Below the pieces are notes generated by a model that saw nothing but the letters and a program-made list of their open reading frames with translations, was not told where the DNA came from and ran no database searches. This document shows positions 28,869 through 37,274 of a stretch of 64,000 nt of DNA, one piece after another (position 1 is the stretch's first letter; each line of letters opens with the position of its first letter). Made by a program: the position numbers and the translations under genes. Location of the stretch: NCBI RefSeq assembly GCF_034377285.1, contig NZ_CP139715.1:5250501-5314500 (forward strand), written 5' to 3'. The DNA is from Thalassobaculum sp. OXR-137. GTDB lineage: Bacteria > Pseudomonadota > Alphaproteobacteria > Thalassobaculales > Thalassobaculaceae.

Positions 28869-29824
28869 ACGATCTTGCCGTCCGGCCGGAAGGCGTGGAA
28901 CACGAAGGCGAAGGTGATCTCGTGGGTCACGTCGGTGCCGTCGCGGGTGACGACCACATTGCCGATATCGCGTCCCTCGGCGATCTTTCGGGTGTCCAGT
29001 GCCGAGTTCTGACCGGGCTCCCACGTGATCATCAGATCGCCGTCGCTCCACCAGCCCTTCTCGCGTAGCATGGCGAGGCTCCAGGCCATGTCGCCGATCA
29101 CTACGACCCGCGCCATCGGGTCCAGCCCCTTCGGCATGTCGCCGTCATAGAGGAACGGCACCGGCATGGTGTCGTAGCCCTTGTAGGGGTTGATGCCGTA
29201 GGGCCGGGCCTCGGGGTCGTTGGGGATCAGCACCTTGCCGCCGGCATGGCGTTCGGCGAAGCGCTCCGCACTCTCCAGGCGCGCCGGGACCGAGCGGAGC
29301 TGTTCACCGGTCATCGCGCCGACGATCCCCTCGCCGGTATACTGCTGCCACCAGCTTTCGGTCTGCCGGTCGTACATGATCAGCCCGGAATTGCGGATGT
29401 TGCCGGTGGTGCCGAAATCGAGCGGTCGCCCCTCCACCCGCCGGTCGAACACGATGGCGGTATTGCACAGCGGGCAGTAGGTGACCGCCACCGGAACGCC
29501 GCCGACCGTGTCGTTGACGATCTCGTGCCAGATCAGGATGCGCAGCGGATACGCGCGGGCGTCGCCGGCGATGGCGACGGAGACGACGGGCTCGGTCGGC
29601 GCCACCCCGGCGAACCCGGTGGTGACGTCGGCGAAGACCGGCCGGTCGATCGGGGGGATGTCGTCCCGGCCCGGTCCACCGGACGCGATCTCGTTCAGCG
29701 GCACCGAATGCTGTGAGAAGTCGGTCCTCGGCCACGCCTTCTCCCAGGCGTTTCCGGCCAGGGCGGCTGTCGAGAACATCAACAGGGCGGCAAGCAGCGA
29801 CAGTAAGATGCGCGGGTCAGACAT
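28862..29824 (-). CDS. DUF3179 domain protein, exported
   Basis: A 320-residue protein with a signal peptide (MSDPRILLSLLAALLMFSTA) and a DUF3179 domain: IWHEIVNDTVGG, VAVTYCPLCNTAIVFDRR and DFGTTGNIRNSGLIMYDRQT. The CPLC motif is a feature of the family and could bind metal or form a disulfide. Function is unknown. A start six codons upstream (29842) is also open; 29824 was chosen because the signal peptide then begins normally. Neither has a strong ribosome site. The 3' end overlaps the convergent MFS gene by 7 bp. Confidence 0.85.
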   Translation of the reverse strand: MSDPRILLSLLAALLMFSTAALAGNAWEKAWPRTDFSQHSVPLNEIASGGPGRDDIPPIDRPVFADVTTGFAGVAPTEPVVSVAIAGDARAYPLRILIWHEIVNDTVGGVPVAVTYCPLCNTAIVFDRRVEGRPLDFGTTGNIRNSGLIMYDRQTESWWQQYTGEGIVGAMTGEQLRSVPARLESAERFAERHAGGKVLIPNDPEARPYGINPYKGYDTMPVPFLYDGDMPKGLDPMARVVVIGDMAWSLAMLREKGWWSDGDLMITWEPGQNSALDTRKIAEGRDIGNVVVTRDGTDVTHEITFAFVFHAFRPDGKIVY

Positions 29825-29905
29825 GGCCGAACAATGCGTCACCCGATGCCTTCAACGGAAATCACGAACCGGGGAAATCGCGTGTGCGGCCATGGTGGCC
29901 CCGGA

Positions 29906-30220
29906 TCAGCCGGTGCCGAGCTTGGACGACCGGGAGCGGATGTTGGACAGGCGGGGATCGGGCGGCAGGTCGGTGACCGGATCGTCAATATCCCCGAACT
30001 GGCGGAAGAGTTCGGCCGATTCGATGGCGGTGGAGTGCACCTTGCGGGTCTCGCGCGGGTTCAGCATACCGAACGCCTTGCCCGCATGCCGGCGGTCGAT
30101 GTCGGCCAGCGTGTTGGCGGCTTTGACGACCGCTGCATGCACGAACCCGGTACCGACGGTGCGATCGACTGCGTCGGCCAATATCTCCAAAGCTTTGCGA
30201 TCCGAATCTGGCTTCGCCAT
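29906..30220 (-). CDS. Hypothetical protein, 104 residues
   Basis: A small soluble protein with a helical first half (ALEILADAVDRTVGTGFVHAAVVKAANTLADIDRR) and a polar C-terminus rich in Asp, Pro, Arg and Ser. ATG at 30220 with GGGTGGC upstream is preferred over ATG at 30241. It has coding-like third-base GC and sits alone between the DUF3179 gene and an AT-rich spacer. I do not recognise the family and it could be specific to close relatives. Confidence 0.55.
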   Translation of the reverse strand: MAKPDSDRKALEILADAVDRTVGTGFVHAAVVKAANTLADIDRRHAGKAFGMLNPRETRKVHSTAIESAELFRQFGDIDDPVTDLPPDPRLSNIRSRSSKLGTG

Positions 30221-30474
30221 GCGCCACCCAGAGGCGTCCATTAAAGACGCTCATCATCACCAACCGTAAATCAGAGTTAATGATTCGACCGAGTCGCGCA
30301 AGTGAATTTGATTTTAATGATTCCCTATTTATCGTTAACCGGCCGCGTCTATTTGTGAACCGAAAGCGCCCATCGATCGGGCGCCCAGGGTCGCCGCGAT
30401 TGCCGGGGCGCGCGGGCTCCGCTAGCGTGATGCGCGGTCCCGGTCGAGGGGCGGCCCAGCCAGGGAGTGCGGCG

Positions 30475-30900
30475 ATGAAATTCCTGATCCCGCTCGTTGT
30501 CTTCGCCGGGCTGATCGCGCTTGCCGTCCGCATGACGCTGCGGCAGGTCCGCCTCGACCCGTTTGCCGCGGCGGACGGCTCGCCGGCAGCGACGGGGATC
30601 GTCGCCGCAGCCGACCAGAACGGCAAATTCCACCAGATCACCGACGGGTTGGAGGAAATGCGCCGGACCTGGCATCCGGTGCGCTTTCCCTCCGGGCGGG
30701 ATTCCCGGTCCGGCGGCTTTCCCGAAGAGAAGGCCTACGCGGACCAGAACATGATCCTGCGCCGCGACTGGTGTGCCGACCATTGCGAGGAGCCGTGGCG
30801 GGTCGAGGTGGTGCGCGGGTCGGCGCCGATCTTCTGGTTCCAGTCGCCGCGCGACGCCAGCGCTTTCACCTATGCCTGGTTCCCGTTCAAATGCTCCTAG
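30475..30900 (+). CDS. Membrane-anchored or secreted hypothetical protein
   Basis: A 141-residue protein with an N-terminal hydrophobic helix (FLIPLVVFAGLIALAV, residues 3-18) that could be an anchor or uncleaved signal. The rest is polar, with WHPVRFP, a pair of cysteines in DWCADHCEEPW and a final Cys near the end (KCS). The Cys pair and the aromatic residues suggest a small folded periplasmic domain. CAGGGA lies 10 bases before the ATG. An AT-rich spacer of about 250 bp precedes it and may hold its promoter. Family not recognised. Confidence 0.65.
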   Translation: MKFLIPLVVFAGLIALAVRMTLRQVRLDPFAAADGSPAATGIVAAADQNGKFHQITDGLEEMRRTWHPVRFPSGRDSRSGGFPEEKAYADQNMILRRDWCADHCEEPWRVEVVRGSAPIFWFQSPRDASAFTYAWFPFKCS

Positions 30901-30910
30901 AGCACATCAC

Positions 30911-30932
30911 GATCAGATGGACACATCTGATC
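30911..30932. repeat. GATCAGATG palindromic element
   Basis: GATCAGATG (30911-30919) pairs with CATCTGATC (30924-30932) across 4 bases, inside a larger imperfect dyad GAGCACATCAC...GTGAATATGCTC. Elements of this form (AGAGCA...GATCAGATG) are widespread in alphaproteobacterial intergenic DNA. Here it lies between convergent genes and may help to end both. Confidence 0.65.
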
Positions 30933-30981
30933 GCGTGAATATGCTCTCTCTTGAATAGGTTGGAGCGGCGGCGCCCGACGG

Positions 30982-31470
30982 CTATTGGTTCTGCTTGCGC
31001 CACTCGGCCGGGTGCTCGAATTTGAGACCCCAGATCCCGACCTTCTCGCTCTTCGCCATCTTCTCGAGCGGAGCGTAGTCCGGGCGCTCCTCCGGAAGAG
31101 CGACCGCCCACCCGGTGCGCACCATGCGGGTGTTCAGGTTCATATCGCCGGAATAGCAGGTGCCGACCATCCGGCCGTCCTCGTCAGCACCTTCCTTGAC
31201 GCAGACCACGTCGTTGCGGCCGACCAACTCGCGCAGCGCGTCCATCGCCTGAATGCCGCACTGATAGGGCCGGCCGAACTCGTTCTCGCAGTATTGATCC
31301 ACTTCCGGCGCATCGATCCCCGACAGGCGGACGGTGTCGCGCCCGATCGACAGGGTATCGCCCGACGTCACGCTTGGCCGCCCCTTGATCTGCTGCGCCT
31401 GAACGGCGAAGGGCGTTGCAACCAGTCCGATGGCCAGTACGGCGGCGGTCGTCATCAGGCGTCTGCGCAT
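30982..31470 (-). CDS. Secreted thermonuclease-family (SNase-like) protein
   Basis: A 162-residue protein with a signal peptide (MTTAAVLAIGLVATPFAVQA, cleaved near AQA-QQ) and an SNase-like OB domain: GDTLSIGRDTVRLSGIDAPEVDQ, with the Arg and Asp of the nuclease site, followed by ALRELVGRN and the NLNTRMVRTGWAVA block. It is shorter than staphylococcal nuclease-type enzymes. Four cysteines (residues near 61, 72, 95, 106) probably form disulfides in the periplasm. It is related to proteins annotated ExoI-like. Nuclease activity is plausible but unproven. Confidence 0.85.
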   Translation of the reverse strand: MRRRLMTTAAVLAIGLVATPFAVQAQQIKGRPSVTSGDTLSIGRDTVRLSGIDAPEVDQYCENEFGRPYQCGIQAMDALRELVGRNDVVCVKEGADEDGRMVGTCYSGDMNLNTRMVRTGWAVALPEERPDYAPLEKMAKSEKVGIWGLKFEHPAEWRKQNQ

Positions 31471-31577
31471 ATGTCCAACTCTCGATTTCTTCGAAGGGTC
31501 GTAAAACTGCGCGCAGTCTACATGAGATCCGGCGTCTGTCCGATACCCGGATTGATCGTCCGGTTAACCGGGCAGGG

Positions 31578-32408
31578 TCAGAGGATCTCCAGGTGCTTCT
31601 TCGCCTTCGGCGGCGGAAAAGCCGCATCGAGGGCCGCCAGGTCGTCCGCGTCGAGCGCGACATCCAACGCGGCCGCGTTGGCGCGCACATGCTCCGGCCG
31701 CGCCGCCTTGGGAATGGCGATCACGCCGTCGCGCCGCAGCACCCAGGCAAGAGCAATGGTCAGGTCGGACACGCCGTGCTTCTGGGCGACCGGCTGCAGC
31801 GCCTTGTGACCGCCGAGCCGACCCTGCTCCAGCGGCGAGTAGGCCATGACCGGCATGCCCTTGCGGTCGCACCAGGGCAGCAGGTCGAATTCCGGGCCGC
31901 GGCGGGTGAGGTTGTAGAGGATCTGGTTGGTGGCACAGGCCCCGTTCCCGGCGTCATGCACGTCCTCCATCTCGCCGGTGTCGAAATTGCTGACGCCCCA
32001 ATGGCGGATCTTGCCCTCGCGCTGGAGCTGTTCGAAGGCGCCGAACGTCTCCTCCAGCGGCGAGGAGCCGGGCCAGTGCAGCAGGTAGAGGTCGATGGTC
32101 TCGATCCCCATGCGCCGCAGGCTGGTCTCGCAGGCCTCGACCGTCCCGGTATGGTCGGCGTTGTAGGGCAGGACCTTGGAGACGATGAACAGCCCGTCGC
32201 GCCGGCCGGCGATGGCGTCGCCCACCACCTCCTCCGAGCCGCCCGAGGCATACATCTCGGCGGTGTCGATCAGGGTCATGCCGAGATCGATGCCGAGGCG
32301 GAGCGCATCGGCCTCCGCTTTCCTGTCGGAGCCGCGCTCGCCCATATGCCAGGTGCCGAGCCCCAGGGCCGGGACGCTCTCGCCGCCCGGCAATGTCACC
32401 ATCTTCAT
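31578..32408 (-). CDS. Aldo/keto reductase
   Basis: A 276-residue NADPH-dependent AKR. The catalytic tetrad is visible: D in LIDTAEMY, Y in the same block, K in VSKVLPYN and H in LLHWPGS. GVSNFD and the C-terminal IPKAARPEHVRANA cofactor block are typical of the small prokaryotic AKRs. Two ATGs lie in tandem; the second (32408) has the better spacing from GGGAGG, while the first (32411) shares its A with the stop of the crotonase gene (TAATG). It is the last gene of a three-gene operon. Confidence 0.9.
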   Translation of the reverse strand: MKMVTLPGGESVPALGLGTWHMGERGSDRKAEADALRLGIDLGMTLIDTAEMYASGGSEEVVGDAIAGRRDGLFIVSKVLPYNADHTGTVEACETSLRRMGIETIDLYLLHWPGSSPLEETFGAFEQLQREGKIRHWGVSNFDTGEMEDVHDAGNGACATNQILYNLTRRGPEFDLLPWCDRKGMPVMAYSPLEQGRLGGHKALQPVAQKHGVSDLTIALAWVLRRDGVIAIPKAARPEHVRANAAALDVALDADDLAALDAAFPPPKAKKHLEIL

Positions 32409-32410
32409 CA

Positions 32411-33160
32411 TTACCTCCCTCGTGCGTCGCGGGCGCGCTTGACCTCCTCCTGGTACTGCCGGACCCGATCCTTGAGGCCCGGCCGCGCGGCGGAGGCGAC
32501 GAGCGCCGCCATGTCCCGCGCCCGTCCGTCTTCCAGGGTGAGGTCCGCCACCCGTGCCAGGATGCCGCTTTCCAGGCGCGTCGCCATGGCTCCATAGGCC
32601 TCGATCTCGCCGGCAACCGCATCCTCGTCGATCACCGCATCGATCAGGCCGAGCGCCAGCGCCTCGTCCTGATCGAGACGGCGGCCGCCGGCGACGATCT
32701 CCAGCGCCTTGTCCGAGCCGACCCGTCCGGCCAGCCGCCGGGTGCCGAGCGCGATGCCGAAGCCGGCGCCCGGAAAGGCGAAGCGTCCGCTGCCCACGAC
32801 GATCCGGCGCCGGCAGGCGGCGACCAGATCGGCGCCGGCACCCATCGCCGCCCCGCGCACCACCGCCAGGGTCGGCACCGGCGCGTGATACACCGCCTGC
32901 AGCAGCGTCTCGATCCGCACCAGCCGCAGCAGCAGGTCGCCGTCGCTCAGCGCGTCCAGGTCGCTGAGATCGAAACCGGCGCAGAAATGCTTGCCCTCGC
33001 CCGCCAGGACGATCAGGCGCACGCCGTCAGCGGGTGCGGCCTCTACCGCCGTCAGCAGCGCCTCGACGATATCCGGGCCCAGCGCGTTGCTGCGCTCCGC
33101 CCGGTTCAGGGACAGCCGCAGGACGGCGCCGTCCCTGGTCGACAGAACCGGATCGCTCAC
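32411..33160 (-). CDS. Enoyl-CoA hydratase/isomerase family protein with altered active site
   Basis: A 249-residue crotonase-fold protein with GKHFCAGFDLSDL and the oxyanion loop RGAAMGAGADLVAACRRR. In true hydratases two glutamates act: one in GGGCEL and one in xPEx. Here these positions read GAGADL and FPGAG, so both glutamates are absent. Hydratase activity is therefore unlikely; a thioesterase, isomerase or decarboxylase-type reaction is possible. It overlaps the upstream dehydrogenase gene by 4 bp (ATGA) and touches the AKR start. Confidence 0.85.
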   Translation of the reverse strand: MSDPVLSTRDGAVLRLSLNRAERSNALGPDIVEALLTAVEAAPADGVRLIVLAGEGKHFCAGFDLSDLDALSDGDLLLRLVRIETLLQAVYHAPVPTLAVVRGAAMGAGADLVAACRRRIVVGSGRFAFPGAGFGIALGTRRLAGRVGSDKALEIVAGGRRLDQDEALALGLIDAVIDEDAVAGEIEAYGAMATRLESGILARVADLTLEDGRARDMAALVASAARPGLKDRVRQYQEEVKRARDARGR

Positions 33161-34224
33161 CCTACTGCTCCGAGCGCGTCGGCGATCGCCTTGCCGGCCT
33201 CCTTGGTCGAGGCGGTACCGCCGAGATCGACGGTCCGGCCGGCCGGCTTGGCGACCGCGGTATCCACCGCCTCTTCCAGCGCCATGGCCGCGCGCAGGGC
33301 CGTGTCGTCGCCGGTGTTGCGGGCGATCCAGCCGATCAGCATGGCGGTCGACAGCACCAGGGAGGTCGGGTTGGCAATGCCTTTGCCGGCGATGTCGGGC
33401 GCGGTGCCGTGGGCCGCCTGGGCGATGGCGTATTTGTCGCCGGCGTTCAGCGAGCCGGCGACGCCGAGCCCGCCCGCCAGTTCCGACGCCTGGTTCGACA
33501 GGATGTCGCCGAACATGTTGGTGGTGCAGATCACGTCGAACCGCTCCGGCTCGCGCACCAGCAGCGAGGCCATGGCGTCGACCAGCACCTCTTCCACCTC
33601 CAGCCCGCCCTCATCCAGGGCCGCCGCCTTCACCGCGTTTCGGAACAGGCCGTCGGACAGCTTCAGCACGTTGGACTTGGTGACGATGGTCAGCTTCTTG
33701 CGTCGCCCCGCCGCCAGCGCCGCCGCGGTCCGGCCGATCCGCTCGGAGCCCTGGCGGGTGATCTTGCGCACGGCCAGCGCCAGATCTGGGGTCGGCATGA
33801 ACTCGCCGGAGCCGATATGCATGGTGCGGTCGGCATAGAAGCCTTCCGTGTTCTCCCGCGTGATCACCAGATCCATGGACTTCGCCAGGGACGGCACGCC
33901 GGCGCGGGTGCGCGAGGGACGGATATTGGCGTAGAGGTCGAGCCGCTTGCGGAACTCGGCCGAAGGGTTCAGCCCGCCTTCGGCCGGCGGCGGATAGGCG
34001 GCCGTGTCCACTGGCCCGAGGATCACGCCGTCCACCGCGGTGGACCGGGCGAAGGTCTCGTCGCTGACGGTAATGCCGTCCTGCTTGAGGCCTTCCTGCC
34101 CGACCCGGCCCATCTCGATCTCGAGCCCCAGACGGAAGACCGTTTCCAGCCGGTCCAGCACGCTCGCGACAACGTCCGAGATCTCGGGACCGATCCCGTC
34201 GCCGGGCAACATCAGCAGCTTCAT
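33157..34224 (-). CDS. Isocitrate/isopropylmalate dehydrogenase family protein
   Basis: A 355-residue member of the beta-decarboxylating dehydrogenase family. It begins with LMLPGDGIGPEIS, keeps RENTEGFYADR, the metal-binding region DAMASLLVREPERFDVICTTNMFGDILSN and HGTAPDIAGKGIANP. It is the size of 3-isopropylmalate, tartrate or homoisocitrate dehydrogenases, but no leu genes are near, so leucine synthesis is unlikely. It heads an operon with the unusual crotonase and an AKR. A GGGGAGAC site precedes the start. Likely oxidises a 2-hydroxy dicarboxylate. Confidence 0.87.
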   Translation of the reverse strand: MKLLMLPGDGIGPEISDVVASVLDRLETVFRLGLEIEMGRVGQEGLKQDGITVSDETFARSTAVDGVILGPVDTAAYPPPAEGGLNPSAEFRKRLDLYANIRPSRTRAGVPSLAKSMDLVITRENTEGFYADRTMHIGSGEFMPTPDLALAVRKITRQGSERIGRTAAALAAGRRKKLTIVTKSNVLKLSDGLFRNAVKAAALDEGGLEVEEVLVDAMASLLVREPERFDVICTTNMFGDILSNQASELAGGLGVAGSLNAGDKYAIAQAAHGTAPDIAGKGIANPTSLVLSTAMLIGWIARNTGDDTALRAAMALEEAVDTAVAKPAGRTVDLGGTASTKEAGKAIADALGAVG

Positions 34225-34423
34225 CGTGTCTCCCCAAGGCGCCGCGGCGCGCGGCGGCCGAATTCGTAATCCTGTAAGGCCGGCGCAACGAAACCGTCAC
34301 GGACCGCCGGTATCCAGTGCGGCGACAAAGACGCGCGACCAGACGCGTCTCGCTTCGACACCGGCCCGGACCATCCCGGTCCTGCAGGCAGGCCGCCGTT
34401 ACCGGCCTTAGGGAGACATACCC

Positions 34424-36334
34424 ATGGATCACACGCAAGATACCGATCGCTCCGCCGCCGCCGATCGCCTCAGCTTCGACGACTGGGACGAGCTGCAGTC
34501 GCCGCCGCCGGCCACCACCGATTTCGACGCCGTGGTCGAGCGCGCCATGTCGCGCCGCGGCTTCCTGGGCGGCCTCGCCCTGATGGGCGGTGCGGCCTTC
34601 CTGATGGGCACGTCGGCCCTCACCCCGGCCCGCGCCGCCTCGCGTCTCGGCTTCGAGCCGGTGGCCGCGAATACCCTCGACACCGTCACCGTGCCGAAGG
34701 GCTACCGCTGGCAGGTCCTGACCGCCTGGGGCGATCCGCTGTGGTCCGACGCCGCCGCCTTCGATCCGCAGACCCGCGGCACCGGCGCCAGCCAGGAGCG
34801 GGCCTTCGGCGACAACAATGACGGCATGGCGCTGTTCACCGACGGCGCACGCAGCATCCTCGCGGTGAACAACGAATACACCAACCTGGAGCACACCTAC
34901 GGCAACCGTCCCGACGGCAAGCCGGTCGATGCCGACGACGTGCGCAAGGGCAAGGCGGCCCATGGCGTCTCGATCTTCGAGGTGAAAGAGGCCGATGGTG
35001 GATGGAGCGTCGTCAAGGACAGCCCGTTCAACCGCCGCATCACCGCCGACACGCCGATGGAGATCACCGGCCCGGCCCGCGGTCACGACCTGCTGAAGAC
35101 CGCCGCCGATCCCGAAGGCACCACCGCGCTCGGCACCTGGAACAACTGCGGCAACGGCCGCACGCCCTGGGGCACCTATCTGACCTGCGAGGAGAACTTC
35201 AACGGCTACTTCTCCTCCTCCGATCCCGAGTACAAGCCGAGCAAGGAGCTCGCCCGCTACGGCGTGAAGACCGAGGACTGGGGCTATGCCTGGGCCATGG
35301 CCGACGCGCGGTTCGACATCTCCAAGAACCCGAACGAGCCGAACCGCAACGGCTACATCGTCGAGATCGACCCGTTCGACCCGACCGCCACTCCGAAGAA
35401 GCGCACCGCCCTCGGCCGCTTCAAGCATGAGAACGCCGAGCTGGTGATCGACCGTTCCGGCCACGCGGTCGTCTATATGGGCGACGATGAGCGCGGCGAG
35501 TTCCTTTACAAGTTCGTCTCCGACGGCACCTACACGCTGGGCGGCGACAATTCCGGTCTGCTGGAGTCCGGCTCCCTGTTCGTCGCGAAATTCAACGACG
35601 ACGGCACCGGCGAGTGGCTGGCCCTGACGCCGCAGACCACCGGCATGGCGTCGCAGGCGGAGATCTCCATCCACACCCGCCAGGCCGCCTCGGCGGTGGG
35701 TGCGACCACGATGGACCGGCCGGAATGGGTCTCGGCCAATCCGAAGAAGGCCGAAGTCTACTGCTGCCTGACCAACAACAAGAACCGCGGCGTGAAGCCG
35801 AATGCCGGCGGCGACGCGACCCCGGCCAACGGTCCGAACCCGCGCGAGAAGAACAACTACGGCCAGATCGTCCGCTGGATGCCGGAGGGCGGGGACCACA
35901 CCGCCGCCGGTTTCACCTGGAACCTGTTCGTGCTGGCCGGCAACCCGACCGTCCATAAGGACGCCTACGCCGGCTCGGCCAACGTGACCGCCGACAACAT
36001 GTTCAACTCGCCCGACGGCCTCGCCTTCGACAGCACCGGCCTGCTCTGGATCCAGACGGACGGCAGCTACAAGAACGAGGGCGACTTCGCCGGCATGGGC
36101 AACAACCAGATGCTGATCGGCGATCCGGAGACCGGCGAGATCCGCCGCTTCCTGGTCGGCCCGAAGGAGTGCGAGATCACCGGCATCACCTGGAGCGCCG
36201 ACCGCCGCACGGTCTTCGTCGGCGTCCAGCATCCGGGCGAGAAGGGTGGCAGCAGCTTCCCCGGCGGAGAGGGCTCGGTCCCACGCTCCTGCGTCATCGC
36301 CATCAAGCGCGAGGATGGCGGCCTGATCGGCTGA
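34424..36334 (+). CDS. phoX: PhoX-type alkaline phosphatase, Tat-exported
   Basis: A 636-residue DUF839/PhoX family enzyme, a Ca- and Fe-dependent phosphatase that releases phosphate from organic esters outside the cytoplasm. A Tat signal S-R-R-G-F-L (residues 43-48) precedes a hydrophobic stretch and cleavage near ARA-AS. The 42 residues before the twin arginines are typical for PhoX. Conserved blocks include NNEYTN, TWNNCGNGRTPWGTYLTCEEN (ligand Cys/Glu region), RFKHENAE, MGDDERGEFLYKF and NMFNSPDGLAFD. It is monocistronic. No convincing Pho box was found in the 199 bp upstream. Confidence 0.9.
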   Translation: MDHTQDTDRSAAADRLSFDDWDELQSPPPATTDFDAVVERAMSRRGFLGGLALMGGAAFLMGTSALTPARAASRLGFEPVAANTLDTVTVPKGYRWQVLTAWGDPLWSDAAAFDPQTRGTGASQERAFGDNNDGMALFTDGARSILAVNNEYTNLEHTYGNRPDGKPVDADDVRKGKAAHGVSIFEVKEADGGWSVVKDSPFNRRITADTPMEITGPARGHDLLKTAADPEGTTALGTWNNCGNGRTPWGTYLTCEENFNGYFSSSDPEYKPSKELARYGVKTEDWGYAWAMADARFDISKNPNEPNRNGYIVEIDPFDPTATPKKRTALGRFKHENAELVIDRSGHAVVYMGDDERGEFLYKFVSDGTYTLGGDNSGLLESGSLFVAKFNDDGTGEWLALTPQTTGMASQAEISIHTRQAASAVGATTMDRPEWVSANPKKAEVYCCLTNNKNRGVKPNAGGDATPANGPNPREKNNYGQIVRWMPEGGDHTAAGFTWNLFVLAGNPTVHKDAYAGSANVTADNMFNSPDGLAFDSTGLLWIQTDGSYKNEGDFAGMGNNQMLIGDPETGEIRRFLVGPKECEITGITWSADRRTVFVGVQHPGEKGGSSFPGGEGSVPRSCVIAIKREDGGLIG

Positions 36335-36359
36335 TCCGAACGGACACCGCAAACGACAG

Positions 36360-36379
36360 GGGCGGCTCTCGAGCCGCCC
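36360..36379. terminator. Hairpin between convergent phoX and hydrolase genes
   Basis: GGGCGGCT pairs with AGCCGCCC across CTCG, followed by TTGTTGC on the plus strand. The position right after phoX and between convergent stops supports a terminator, although the T-tract is short. Confidence 0.65.
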
Positions 36380-36388
36380 TTGTTGCGT

Positions 36389-37243
36389 TCAGGTCCGGCC
36401 GATGACGTCGAGCGCCACCGGGTTGAACCAGTCAGCGTCCTCGTATTGCACCCAGTGGCCCACACCGTCGCGCATGACGATGCCGGCCTCGGGCTGGATT
36501 GCCTTCAGGGCGGCATGGCGCGGTTCGAAGAAGCCGACCGCGGTGACGTCCTCGCTGCCCCAGATCAGGTTGATCCGCCCCTTGATCAGCGGGAACGTCC
36601 GGGCCAGCCGGTCGCTCAGCGAGATCGGGCGCGAGCGGATGCGGTTGCGCGCCATGTTGACCTCCTGGATGTGGTCGGCGAGCGCGTCGATCTTGCCCTC
36701 GTCGGCGAACATCAGGATGCCGAGATTGTGCCGGCGCAGGCGGGTCTGCTCCTCTTCCGGCATGTCGGGCGTGATGCGGATCATCTGTCGGGTCGCCGGC
36801 CCCCGGTCGCCCATCCCGGCGGCCCCGACGCCGGTATAGCTCAGCACCCGATCGCCCAGGGTCGAGGCGACCACGCCGCCGATGATCGAGCCGAAGGAGA
36901 AGCACATCATCCGCAGCGGGTCGTCGCCCGGCACCACCTGGCGCACGCCGTCGGCCACAATGGCGGCCAGGCTGTCGGCATCGTAGGGATGGTCCGGGTC
37001 GTCGCTGTCGCCCTGCCCCGGCATGTCGGCGGCGATGACCCGGTAGTGCTGCGCCAGGAACTCGACATTGCGGACCCAGTGGTTCCACGACCCGAAGCCG
37101 CCATGCAGCAGGATCAGCGGTTCCCCCTGCCCCCATTCGCGCCACACCATGCTGCCGGATCCGCAGGGGGTGCGGATCACGCGGGACAGGGCTTCGATAC
37201 GGGCGAGTTCGGCGGCGGGATCTGCCGCAGGAGAGCTGTTCAT
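36389..37243 (-). CDS. Alpha/beta hydrolase with unusual nucleophile elbow
   Basis: A 284-residue alpha/beta hydrolase. LILLHGGFGSW gives the oxyanion loop, DMPGQGDSD follows, and DGVGHWVQYE carries the catalytic His. The nucleophile elbow reads C-F-S-F-G instead of G-x-S-x-G, keeping the serine but losing the first glycine. It is the last gene of a minus-strand operon after an MFS, an aminotransferase and an LLM flavoprotein, and probably cleaves an ester or C-C bond in the same pathway. Substrate unknown. Confidence 0.85.
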   Translation of the reverse strand: MNSSPAADPAAELARIEALSRVIRTPCGSGSMVWREWGQGEPLILLHGGFGSWNHWVRNVEFLAQHYRVIAADMPGQGDSDDPDHPYDADSLAAIVADGVRQVVPGDDPLRMMCFSFGSIIGGVVASTLGDRVLSYTGVGAAGMGDRGPATRQMIRITPDMPEEEQTRLRRHNLGILMFADEGKIDALADHIQEVNMARNRIRSRPISLSDRLARTFPLIKGRINLIWGSEDVTAVGFFEPRHAALKAIQPEAGIVMRDGVGHWVQYEDADWFNPVALDVIGRT

Positions 37244-37274
37244 GGGCCGATCGAAGCGAGACCGGAGACGGAAG

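Noticed and set aside
31560-31571. Perfect palindrome CCGGTTAACCGG downstream of the aldo/keto reductase gene
   Set aside because: It is only 12 bp with no loop or U-run, and no repeat elsewhere was noticed, so neither terminator nor operator could be supported.
34225-34423. Pho box upstream of phoX
   Set aside because: CTGTAAG and CCGTCAC are present but not with the spacing or sequence of two CTGTCAT-type repeats.
33611-36352. A 913-codon open frame opposite phoX
   Set aside because: PhoX on the plus strand has clear Tat signal and family motifs; the antisense translation shows no motif and a skewed composition.
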